This document shows positions 47,240 through 58,395 of a stretch of 64,000 nt of DNA, in pieces (the stretch's first letter is position 1; every line of letters begins with the position of its first letter). Position numbers and translations under genes: made by a program. Under the pieces are notes generated by a model. The model was not told the origin of the DNA. It worked only from the letters and a program-made list of their open reading frames with translations, and made no database searches. Source of the stretch: Stichopus chloronotus (Eukaryota; Echinodermata; Holothuroidea; Aspidochirotida; Stichopodidae); assembly GCA_021234535.1 (NCBI GenBank), contig CM037840.1, positions 24,027,559-24,091,558 of the forward strand, given 5' to 3'.

Positions 47240-48310
47240 TTTTGGTGGAGGTCAAAGTTCATCTGAGGTCACCAGAGGTCAAAAACTGAGAATCTTTTTA
47301 TCACGGTAGCTCAAGAAGGGAAACTGACAGTTCTCAAACGTAGGACATGGATGCCCCATATTAAGAGGAAAAACCCTCTTGTTTTTGGTGGATGTCAAAG
47401 GTCATTGGATGTTACCAGAGGTCAAATACTGAAAATCTCGTTATCATGATATCTCAAGAAGGGAAACACTGACAGTTCTCCAACTTAATACATAGATGCG
47501 ACATACTTAGAGGAAGGAGCCTATTGTTTTGGCGGAGGTCAAAAGTCATACGAGGTCACCACAGATCAAACACTGAAATCTTGTTATGATATTTCAAGAA
47601 GGGAAACCTTAGACTGTTCTCAAACTTAGTACATAGATGCCCCATATTAAGATGAAGAACCCCATTGTTTTTGGTGGAGGTCAAAAGTCGTCTGAGGTCA
47701 CCAGAGGTCAAACACTAAATATCTTGTAAACACAATATCTCAAGATAAGAGTGATGGATACTTCCCACTATGCTTAGTATGTCAGGTGGTTATATCAAGT
47801 ACAAGAACACTATTGTTTTTAGTGGATGTCAAATGTCATCTGAGGTCACCAGAGATCAAACACTGAAAAATGTAATATTTATCTCAAGATAGGAATCGTG
47901 GAAACTTTTTTTTATGTAATTTGTCAATGTATTGCATTGAATAGAAGAACCCTATTGTTTTTGATGGCGGTCACAGGTCACTCTGGGTCAAAGGAGGTCA
48001 AATTGTTAAATATTATGAACATGATATTGCAAGAACAGAAGCATCTACAGAACTGATATGGAGTTTGAAGCTGTGCCTTATTGAGCAAAACTAGCTTACT
48101 GCTTTCCGTTGAGGCCAACAATCATTTGGGGTCAACTGGGGTTAAGGTGTGAAAACCTTGTAAACATTAAAGGAAGCTTGGACGGATGTCATATTTGATT
48201 TTCAGATCCACCTTATTGGGTGCAAGACGTCTATTGATTTTGTTAGAGGTCAAAAATCATTTGGGATCAACATATCCACGCAATATGCCAGATTTTAAAA
48301 TACTCATAAT
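47240..48310 (+). repeat. Eight-copy ~142 bp tandem array rich in AGGTCA half-sites
   Basis: The same half-site anchor falls at 47249, 47392, 47536, 47678, 47826, 47968, 48112 and 48247 (steps of 135-148 bp). Each unit carries 'ccctattgtttttggtggaggtca', a 'ctgaggtcaccagaggtca' segment and 'atatctcaagaaggg'. Copies become more diverged toward the right. Copy 1 has AGGTCA-A-AGTTCA (DR1, 47249-47261) and AGGTCA-CCAG-AGGTCA (DR4, 47266-47281); copy 4 repeats the perfect DR4 (47695-47710). Other copies have one-base variants. Confidence 0.9.
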
Positions 48311-48525
48311 TGAATCATCGAAACCACAATGCCTTTTGGCTTTCTGGTCGTAAAGCATAATTTGCATGTTTCCTTTAAGATAATTCATACTCGTGCGTCA
48401 CCCGACATCACGGTTACAGGTGGTGTAATAATTTTGTTTAGCAGAGAATTATTATTATTTTTTTTTTTGCTTTGTACTACACTGTATTTTGTTTATAATT
48501 TCGTTCCAGGGTTACTCATTACGTG

Positions 48526-48879
48526 TTAAAGGGAAATAGGGCGTTTCTTTTAGAGAAGACATCCATATTTTTGAAACCAATGTTTGTGGATGCAGAATGA
48601 TACATTATTCAAAATAAGGAAGGACTGAAGCCTTCTTTTCAAGAAATAAGCTCCTCACAGACGGAAATTCAGTTATTTGTTGCTCATCACTAATTTGTTC
48701 ACCCAAACTTTTCAAAATTCAAATGATGCATCTTCCATTCCTCATCACATGCATAATTTTTTGAAGAGATGAAGCTTTGATAGATGTTTATTGGTGAGAT
48801 TGAATGGTTTAACAATGATTACCGCTATTTTCTTTAGTATGTCATGTTGGTGTATTCTAAACGCCCTATTTCCCTTTAA
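48526..48879 (-). mobile_element. MITE family 1, copy B (intact ends)
   Basis: 354 bp. Ends TTAAAGGGAAATAGGGCGTTT and its inverted complement are near perfect. TTAA at both extremes (48526-48529 and 48876-48879) fits a TTAA target duplication as used by piggyBac-type transposases, although piggyBac ends usually begin CCC. The interior is collinear with copy A in reverse. No open frame encodes a transposase. Confidence 0.88.
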
Positions 48880-50268
48880 GCCCAATGGGGAATTCTTTAG
48901 CAAATACCGCCGACCGACCGTCTTTTGATGTAATCAATACTGAACCTGCTAGATAAGGGTGCTTTGATCCCAACTGCCTGGTCACTCCAGCTCATCTCCT
49001 GATTTACAAAACTTGTGATTAAACCCACTTGCTCTTACTAAAGGTTGTTCTCACCAAGACACGGACTGTTGTGTAACAAACAGAGGCAGCAAAGCTGCTT
49101 ACACATTCCTAGGTGAATTGTGGGCTAATTAATTGGGATCATCTAACTGATAGCGCATGCTTGATTAGACAGTTTAGTGAAGACAAGCAGAAGGTGCAAA
49201 CTCAGTGCCCTTCGGAGAGAACACGTAATGTGGTGGATATAAATACACAGGGCGGTGCACCTTTTACATCTTTTCTGGTTATTCTATGTACAATTGTAAG
49301 CGGCGAACGCTAGACAAACCCGTGACAGGGGCATTTGATATTATGTCCCCCTTTTATCAAAAGACATGTCCCGGTCCCCCAGGATTGACGCCCTTGGGTG
49401 GTGACACATTTCTTTTGACTTCAATAAATTTCCACTTATTTGAAAAACAAGAGAGGATCTTCATGTTTCGTGTGGGGGAGGGGTCGGGTTGAAGGTCCAA
49501 TGGCTCGTTAGATTGAGGGGCACAAGGAGGGGGACTGTGGTGATATGACATATGATGTTGATCACTATGCACTAATAATGCAGTAGGACATGGCAACCGT
49601 AACCACTGACGCCCCGAAACTTTGTCATGATTGAAAACATATGCTGGTTATAAGGATAAAATAAAGAAATGAGAACTCTTAGATTTTTGTCATTTTGTTG
49701 CCAAGAGATATTAAAGCCTGTAAGGCATCGCCCTAAGCTATACTTTTACTTCCCGGAAAGCAAAATTCTCAACTGGTTCTAAGTTACAGTACTCTTTGAT
49801 TGACATCAAATTCGAAAGATGCAGAGCAGCTCGTATTATACAGTGCACACAGGGATCCATTGTTTTGATTACACATGTGGAGGATTTAAGACAGGCTGAG
49901 AGAGGGACTAGACGTAGGAGGTTGGGAGAATTGAAACTGTCTGGGATAATGAGTTTTTGTCTTTAAGTTGCCAAAAGTTCACTCCGTAGAAAAATTGTCA
50001 ATTTTACGACAGTTGTCATTTTGCCATGATGGTTCTTGCCTTTTTTTGCTTATTCCTTGTATGCTTCCGTGCCATTCTTCAGCAAAGTCATCAGAAGAGT
50101 CTTTCCGTCCATAATAACCTCACCCACGTTACTGCATGCTTGTAATTTTGACGGCCACTGGTGTGCATTATGGTGGGGGGGGGGGGGAGGGGGAGAATAT
50201 GGAACACACCTTCTGCACATATTCAGTGAAAGCCAGTACACCAAACTCAAACACGATGACGCCATTGT
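48880..50268. other. Intergenic, with a dispersed-repeat fragment near 49340-49400
   Basis: No gene was recognised. 49340-49400 is related in reverse to 43360-43480. A poly-G tract lies at 50175-50187. Confidence 0.45.
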
Positions 50269-50601
50269 TTGCTTGTTTGTTCACCCAAAGTATTAGTTTT
50301 CGGCGAAGAACTAGATAAACATGGTTTTCGATGGCATCACATCGACGTGTTCTTCCAATCCAGTGAATCCAGAGATCTAGTCATCACTGTAACGACAAAC
50401 CATAAAGATCTGTCTGAGGCGGCACCAGTGTTCACTTCCGATTGGTTAATATTATCATCCTCCCAAAGTAACGTAACCGTCCCAGCTGGGTTCGCAAGTC
50501 TTAGGCTACTCTTGCTTGAAGATAAAGTTAACTTTCCTTTCAATGGATACTTCATCCAACTGCCAGAAGCAGCTCGAGGCTGGCGACAAGTGTTCGCTTA
50601 G
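50269..50601 (+). CDS. Hypothetical 110-residue open frame, possible orphan exon
   Basis: The frame from about 50269 to TAG at 50601 has balanced composition and codon use unlike nearby AT-rich frames, with alternating hydrophobic stretches (HIDVFFQSSESRDLVITVTT and SDWLILSSSQSNVTVPAG) suggestive of beta structure. It lacks a good ATG; the first codon is TTG. It could be a terminal exon with an acceptor around 50286 (CCCAAAG), a transposon fragment or a chance frame. No family was recognised. Confidence 0.25.
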   Translation: MLVCSPKVLVFGEELDKHGFRWHHIDVFFQSSESRDLVITVTTNHKDLSEAAPVFTSDWLILSSSQSNVTVPAGFASLRLLLLEDKVNFPFNGYFIQLPEAARGWRQVFA

Positions 50602-53600
50602 CACTTTAATGCAACTTGCAGATTCCGGTAAGATCATCAAGGGGCTCTAATTTAGAATCTGTGCCCGACAATCCCATCAAGAGGGAGCCCGTACGGCCTG
50701 CTGGCCTGGGTAGCCAGGCTAACGTTAACCATGTTGCTTTACTCTCACCAGTTAAGGCCTAGACCCAATAATAGTACTGCTGTAGCATTGTAGGCCTACT
50801 CCTTAACTATGGAAGGCCTAACGTTAAAGTTACTGTAGCATATATACCTACCCCTTGCACCCCATTTAACCAAACCCTTATTCAATCACTATTTGGAGTA
50901 ACTGCTGAATATCTCAGCCACTTTTAGAGGCATTTGGTGTAGAGTCTCGATCATGGTTCCAATGGTTTATTATAAAAGAAAAACGTTTCAGCTTAGCCTT
51001 TAATACTAGATACAGTATCATTTCAAGAATGATTTTACAAAGTCTGCAGAATACCCATCCCCAAAACCTGTACCCTAGACTATAGATCGGTGTCGTCATG
51101 TTCAACTAGTTAGCAATTGCTATGATATCACTGCCACTCCAGTTTGTAGTCGCAGTGGCCGGCCACCAAGACTTTCCCAAAACTATGTATCAAGAAGATG
51201 AATTTTAACAAATGGTCACCACAATCAAGACCGCTACTACTCCAATTCAGATTAGATGTATTCACTCTGATGTCACAATCATTTGTTTTCTATGGAACGC
51301 GGAAAGGGTTAGCATGTGGCGCTGTCCACCCAGAAGTTGTCGTTGATTCAGAAGCATCATAGCGGTCTAACTCGCCCTAAAACAATACAGCTAGATTTTT
51401 TTTACTCCAGCTAACCTTATCTCTGATAAAATCTTTCCACTTCATGGATGATTAGACAATATAGTCAACCCCTGCATCTGTGGGCACTCTGTGGGCATGG
51501 GGTAAAACAATGTGAAACCTTATCCTTCAAGCTGCCGTCTCTCACTGTGACAATTTGTGATTGTTTACAGTCAATTAAATCAGGGAGTTGTTGCCTGATT
51601 ATACAAAGGAAATGCACAGAGGCACTAGCTGACCACGTTTGAGCGTCTGGTATACGTAGGCCTATACTAATGCAAATGGGCAAGTAGCGCAAAGATGACA
51701 TCTAGTTTTTTTTGTTGTTGCTGTTTTCCCTACATGTTCAAACTTAACTATGAACAGTATTTAAGATAAAGTCATTAGACACATTGTAAAGACACGTACT
51801 GCAGTGTTGATGATGCAACAAGTCAACTCTGTTTACCAACCTATCTAAAGTTTGTGATGATCACTCAGCCATGTGCTTCACTAGCTTTATTTGTGTGTCT
51901 GATTAACTGGAATGTGATATCCATAGGTGATAGTTCAGGTGGACTTAATGACCCGCAGGGCAGATAGGCTGGCCAGCCCAACTGTAAAATTTGATTGTTG
52001 TTTACTAGAGTGGCCACAGAATAGCTGTCCAGCCAAACCCGTAAAGTTCCGTATGTAGGTCGGCAGGGCTGGAAAAAGTGTTAATTTCCTGGGAGGCTAA
52101 TTACAATGTAGTCGGATTTCCCGCCAAACCTAACATGGCGTCGTAGGCCTCATTCGATAGCGAAACGATTGTCATACCAGTGTGAGGTCAATGGGCCCGC
52201 CATAGGGCCCCTTGTGTGGTCCATGGATGATCCCAGTAGGAGTCCAGGGTGCAAAGCATGTGGAAACTCAGTGATTTTAGCGTTTTTAGACGTGTCCGAA
52301 TCATTTGAAATCCATGCTAAATTTCAACTTCTATTTCAAGTTGAAAATGTTACTGTATCAGGTGAAAACTTGATAGTTCAATCAGAAAAAAATCATTGAT
52401 GCTTCGAATCAAAACGTTCTATGAAATGTCTTGTCATGTAGAGTAAACTGTATTACATGTTTGAAGTTGAAGTGTCCCTAAAAGTTCTGTGCAAAGAATC
52501 ATGTAAGGTCGTGTGCAGCCTTCCGAAAATTTTAAATAATGATATCCTAACGTAGTGGGTGTATATCGAATAGCCTAACCACCTTTGCAATTCATATTTC
52601 TGTATTACAGGGAACCAGCGACATTTTGTAAGTTGCAGGTTTCAGAGTTTTTCAAGAAACATTGAAAATTTTTCTTTTTTCAATTTTTGGTTCATTGATC
52701 CTAGTCACTTTAAAATGTTTAGACTAAAGGTTTGAGCTAGCAGACAATTGGTTTCGTGAAGGGTTTTGGAATAGAAATATGTGTTTATATTTGTATTTCT
52801 GTGGGTTGCGATATGTCCACAAGCTGTCATTCTGCAGATAATTTGCGTACGCATGCAGGCCTTAGGCAGGCCTAAGCTCATGCTTTTTAATTGACATTGA
52901 ATGTAGTAAAGGAGGTAAACGTAGAATCTTCTGGAAACATTTGCCAACGTTGTTCTTTCACATATATAACTTGAAAAATATTGATCATAAGTAAAAAATA
53001 AGGGCACTCTATTACAGGAATAGTAATTTCAATTTTTGGTGAAGATTGAATGTGGATGGGGTATTTGGGATACATATTTGAATGGATTTATTTACCAGTT
53101 ATTTTCGGACGTAACTATTAAGGAAACCAAACGTGTGATCTCTACCATGCATGCTGTGATCGAAAGTTTGAAACAAGCATGGTATGCACCAGATAAAAAC
53201 GGCCAGAAATACCAGTGGTATGCCAAAATGATATTTTGAAAACATTTAAAATGGTCTTGGTTCTTCAGCGGACATGTGCGATGCATATGTCGCTCACGTT
53301 GAACGTCGTGTTAAATCCAACTCACAAGTTCATGTGGTTTGGTTAAAAGAAGTCGCTTACACTGCCAACTTTTCGTAACCTGCGTCATTATACCGATATA
53401 TCTGGTGTGGAGTAGTGAGTAGTCTGTGATTAAGGGGTTGCGGAAAATTTCAAGCCACGTGCCTCACGTTGTGTACAAGAAAGCTGAGTACTTTACCGGG
53501 CATATCGCGCACAAGTTAGCATTTTAGAAAAACGAAAAAAGTTGGCGACACTGAAAGATTAAAATTAAGTAACAATGGCACATGGCGTAAAAACAACAAC

Positions 53601-54406
53601 AAAGCAAGAGAATAAGGAACATTCCATAATATCATATACCTATCTGGATAAACAGTTGCAAGGCCGGTATGGCTAATGATACTTGTACTTTTCACCTCGT
53701 AAGGTAAATGTGAACAACAAAAAAGGAGAGTCGATTACATCCACTTTTTCATTTCCTTACAAATTAGAAATACAAATTAGAAACGTGCTTGTTGGTAGAA
53801 AAATAAAGTTTCACCTTTCCCGTAACTCCCGCCAAAAAGAAACCTCACTGATTTAAAGGCGGGAAAAAATTGACTAAGTACGGGTTTTACCTACAGTTTT
53901 GAGCTCATTTGCATTTTGATTCTGCGCTGTAGTCTACTTAGAATCCAACCTGCACATCTGTCATGTTAACGTTGCAAAGTTCCATTACAAGTACATACTG
54001 TACAGGCTCTTTGCCTATTTATGGAAGTATGCACAAGACGGATCAGGTATCTGCTACTCTAAATAACAGTTCCGTGGATTGATTGGCGTAGTGCTCGGAC
54101 TTTTGAATGATCGTAGAAGGAAAGAAAAGCGGGTGAAAACATTTTTGGAAGTTGTAAAAGGGGTTTTATTTTTATTATTTGGTTCTTTGCAGGATATTCA
54201 TAGGGTGGATGAAATAGTTCCGTTTCTGTTTTCTTTTTTTTTCTTATTTTTTTCTTACAATCGTATCTTTTTCACGGTCGCGCGGATTTCCCGTGAGACT
54301 CAAAATTTCCCAGGAAGGAGCCTCCCGGCTTCCCGACTTTTTCCAGCCCTGTTGGTCGGGTTTGTTGTGTGCTGTAAGATCCTAGGGAGCACTACACCCC
54401 TAGGTG
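50602..54406. other. Intergenic, no supported gene
   Basis: Contains a fragment of the foldback element's outer module (51290-51356) and otherwise unassigned sequence. Short frames at 52169-52399 and 53036-53239 have no recognisable domain. Confidence 0.45.
51290..51356 (+). mobile_element. Solo fragment of the foldback element's outer module
   Basis: Reads CTATGGAACGCGGAAAGGGT then GGCGCTGTCCACCCAGAAGT and GTTGATTCAGAAGC. It is the reverse complement, with few changes, of 55387-55452. DNA just upstream (about 51170-51220, 'aaaactatgtat...gaattttaacaaatg') is also matched near 55519-55552, but in direct orientation, so the modules were rearranged. Confidence 0.7.
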
Positions 54407-55452
54407 TCCATTCATAAATCGTCGTCCAAATTCAGCCGCTACCATTTTGAAATTGCCGTTCAAACAGCTGCTGCCCACTCTGAAATTGCCGTCCAAATTC
54501 AGTTGCTGCCATCTATAAATCCCCATTCAAATGCAGCAGTCGCCCACCCAGAAGTCGCCGTCCAAAGCAGCAGCTGCCATTTAGAAATCCCTGTTCAAAT
54601 TCAGCTGCCATCCATTTAGAAATTGCTGTCCAAATCCAGCAGCCGTCCATTTGAGTGACAGCAAAAATGTTGTTATTTAGTCATATAGGCGGGACCAAAC
54701 TTTACTCCCACCCATTGAGTGAATATTATGCTCTAACCCCCAAATCGTACTTGGTACGGTCCAAAAAAGGGCCAGGGATATCTCTGAATCCGATACCTCA
54801 CAAACACTAATTTGACTATAACTTAAGTTTCCCTGATCTATCTTTCGTACGCATCTTCGTCTCGAAATTATTTTGAAATGGATTCACTGCAGTAGAGTAA
54901 TTCTGCCATTACTTTATTTGTGAAGCCCATTTCCGCGAACTCTTAGAGTTGTAAATGGCCATTTTCATCCATTCTTGGATTGGAAGTTACAATGCTTTTC
55001 GACTATAATGAAATGGGTATGTGCGACTAGAAAACCGGGGAAATGTTCAAGCCGTCAGTTTTCAGTGGGCGGGATTTAAGTTTGGCCCCGCCGATTACTT
55101 AAATTTCTTTACTTTGACCAAAGAGGTCAAAGCCCCGCCTACATGCCCAAATACTAACACTTTTGCTGTCACCCCAATGGACGGCTGCTGAATTTGAACG
55201 ATGATTTCTAGATCGACGGCTGCTGAATCAACGGTCGCAATGGGTGGGCGGCAACTGTATATGAACAGGGATTTCTAAATAGCAACGGCAGCGTTTGGCC
55301 GGTGATTTCTGAGTGTATTCCATGTATTTGAATGGGGATTTATAAATGGCAGCGGCTGAATTTGGGCGGCAATTTATGAATGGACGGCTTCTGAATCAAC
55401 GACGACTTCTGGGTGGACAGCGCCGCACGTTGACCCTTTCCGCGTTCCATAG
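54407..55452. mobile_element. Foldback (TU-like) element with minisatellite inverted arms
   Basis: Left arm 54407-54693 and right arm 55133-55384 are inverted complements that share the order of internal units. Each arm consists of ~40-45 bp units of the type AAATTGCCGTCCAAATTCAG-CAGC-CGTCCA. The arms begin TCCATTCATAAAT and converge on GTGACAGCAAAA...GGCGGG near a ~440 bp centre. An extra GC-rich module (55385-55452) follows the right arm. No transposase frame. Sea urchin TU elements have this kind of architecture, with tandem repeats inside long inverted ends. Confidence 0.8.
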
Positions 55453-57085
55453 TTTACATCACCATGACCGCAACTCCACTCTGGACTGGAATCCCAGTAG
55501 CGCACCATGATGTTCCCAAGACTATGTATGAGAAAAATGAATTTTAACAAATGATCACTGCGAATCCACTTCAGATTTTGGTATGAATGTAGACTTCGTG
55601 ACCACAAGTGATGTCAACAAGGGTATCAGACAACTAAAATAGTGACTAATAAGGTCCGTGTCTATACTAAGGCTGTGATGGAGTTAAAAATTGGAAACCG
55701 GTTTTGGTGGCCATGAAAACCGCTTTTTGAATCAAAACCAGTTTTATTCAAAATCTACTCTGACCATGTGCATAACGCACTTATGTACGCACATGGAGTT
55801 CTTTATTCTGGTTCACGTACGTAGGTTGTATTAGGCAACACAGGTTATGACGACACGTGTCTATTTTCTTATCCTACAGGCAGAGGAATAATGATGTTTT
55901 ATAACACAAGACTAAAAACACAAGTTGTTCTTTTGTTCTTTCTTTTGTTTTACCTACTTATTTGTTTGACTACCTTAGTTTCCTTCGATCTTCAGTGATT
56001 TGTTATGGTAACGAAACCATTCTTTCAAGAACTTACACTTGTCATACGTACATGGTACACAGATGAACAGTAAAATGCCTCTACATATGGCAGCTTCCTA
56101 AATGGCTGTAGGGCCTGCTAGTACTGAGTCTACTATGCTTCTTGCAGTGCAAATTAGCGCCCCTGAATTCTGAACGATTATGTGAAGATCAAATCAATAT
56201 TAATGTCTGAGAAAAGAAATGGCTACACCTAAAATATATAAGTTGTCGTACTTCTTTATTCCCGTATATTGAAACATTTCACCAGTTCACTCCTTTAGTG
56301 TGCAGTCCATTTGCGGCACCAGTATTTAGTGTCAATGATAATACTTTACTGCGTGAATTTTAAGTTTGTACCATTCTATTGGTTCAGATCGGTCATGTGA
56401 CAGAGACATTCTTGTGAGAATGAAGACATGCCAGCGACAACCCTCAGCTTAGCATACACAGCCCTTTGTGCAACATAACCCTAACTTACACTAGTGTGAA
56501 CGCCAGTGTGTTGTACTGCCAAAGACTGCAAGCTGTTGTTGCGCATCTTTTCACATACAGCCAAGCCTATGGAGCTAACGTGACTTACGGTAAATCCTTC
56601 ATGTTCATGAACACTTGTGCAATCATGCCGGAAAACCAGTCCACATGGGATCAGAGAATACTAGGCTAAAATAAAATGAGAAGCATGCGATCGTTATGTT
56701 GCTAGATTTTATGTCGCTCACATCGAGATAATGATCGTAATGATTGCAAGGCTAATGACATAGACCATAGCGCTAGGGAAACCGCCACTGTACCGCGGCG
56801 ACTGCAAATTATTTTGAATAAGAATTTGCACAACTGTTGGTCAAATGTTAAACGAAAACTCAAGTTTTTCGACAAATCCTTCAACACACCAGCAATAAGT
56901 AGCAACTTTCCATTAGAAAAGTGTGGAATGCCTTATCGAAGTAAAATTTGAAATGGAACAAAAATCAGGATCAGTTACTAACCGGTATTTTCCTAGTAAC
57001 CAGTTTTTCGGTTTCTCCAAAATTCCAAAAACTGAATCAAAACAAAAAACTGGTTTTAAGCTGTTTTCAAATCAAAACCGGTTAG
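55453..57085. other. Intergenic; ACCGGTTTT-rich segments
   Basis: Two segments (about 55690-55755 and 56985-57080) are rich in AAAACCGGTT / AACTGGTTTT words and may belong to one repeat family next to the SINE-like unit. No gene was recognised. Confidence 0.4.
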
Positions 57086-57162
57086 AAGAGGATTTGAACC
57101 CATGCGGGTAGATTGATAGTCGATCAAAAGTCCTATCCCAAACCCACTATGCTACGAGAGGG
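57086..57162 (-). mobile_element. tRNA-derived SINE-like sequence or tRNA pseudogene
   Basis: On the minus strand an A box (TAGCATAGTGG, complement of 57044+100 to 57154) is followed about 43 bases later by a perfect B box GGTTCAAATCC (complement of 57090-57100). The A box occupies 57154-57144. The anticodon arm (GATAG...CTATC) closes a 13-base loop rather than 7, so it is not a functional tRNA. Spacing and boxes are right for an RNA polymerase III promoter. Confidence 0.6.
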
Positions 57163-58395
57163 AATTTGGCTGAAGGGTGTTTCTAAAATATATTTAGACA
57201 ATACATCCCTAATCCTCTAGTCCTGTGATACATATACGTATATACCCTAACCCTATAGTATGTACGTTGTGTGTGACATGTGGTCACAGATTCTAAATTC
57301 GAGCTTAGATTTGAGTCATATTGGAATATCTCATAACTACTATGTACAAGGTGATGAAGCAGGATAAACGACCACCAGGGACTGCGGCAGCAGCTAGCTG
57401 TATTCACTATGACGTCGCAATCATTTGTTTTCATTACTGCGACCACTACAGAGACTCCACTCCAGATTGGAGTCCCAGTGGGCCACCAGGACCACGACTG
57501 CGACTCCACTCTAGATCGCAGTCCCAGTGAATTTTGATAGTTTCTCCAACATTAAACGTGTACGTAGAGAGTTGTTCTTAAAATAACCCATCTTTGAAAC
57601 AAGAATTACATCATTCAGAATGTTGTCATAGCCAAAATCCCAGTTGAAACCACGATTCCAACCTGGACTAGAGTTTCAGTGTACTTTGAAGATATTCTCG
57701 AAAACCCTCTTCTACTGATGTATGCAGAATGGTTGAAGTAACTGCTGAATACCCTACCCCCTATTTATCCAATTGCCAGCTTGAGTCTGACAACTGCCAT
57801 ATTCAACTTGCAGAAAGAAGTATATGCCCATCCAGACTCGTCTAAGCATGGGGAATGCAAAAAAGGAATGGGAAAAACCGGAATATCGTCATTTCAGATT
57901 AATTTTGCACCGACGTATTCCGAACTTTTTCGAGTCGCACCTAGCCTGCAGGTTTAAGATGCATGCCATCATAATTGGTTGACAAAGAGCTCTGATTGAT
58001 GATGAAGCCTTGGACTAATTGTGGTTTCCGATGGGATAACGATAAATGGAAACAGTACCTATGTCACACATAGCCATCAATGTGCAGAAAAGTTATCCCC
58101 TCGAAGAAATGTATCGATCTACGGGTTGACTCGATAAAAAAAGAATGCACGGACTTCGCTTAAAGCTGCAGAGTGCGCAAACGGAAAGACAAGGGGCTTA
58201 ATTAGGTGCAGTCTGTCCTGTGCTGGGAACATATTCCCGCACAGGTCAGACGTAATTTTCAGATGGGCGCCCATAAATTACAACAACGGTAGCCTAAGCT
58301 TTTTTTTTTTTTGAAGAAAAATTAACTGAGGTTGAGAGTATCTACAACAATCCTAAATCTTTGCATATTAACCTCTGTCAATACAGGGCTACAAT
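57163..58395. other. Intergenic; short foldback-related debris
   Basis: 57390-57540 has GACTCCACTCCAGATTGGAGTCCCAGTG-like inverted words and 'tattcactatgacgtcgcaatcatttgtttt', which is also present near 51259-51289. No gene. Confidence 0.4.

Noticed and set aside
57086..57162. Functional tRNA gene
   Set aside because: A and B boxes are present but the anticodon arm closes a 13-base loop and the acceptor stem does not pair.
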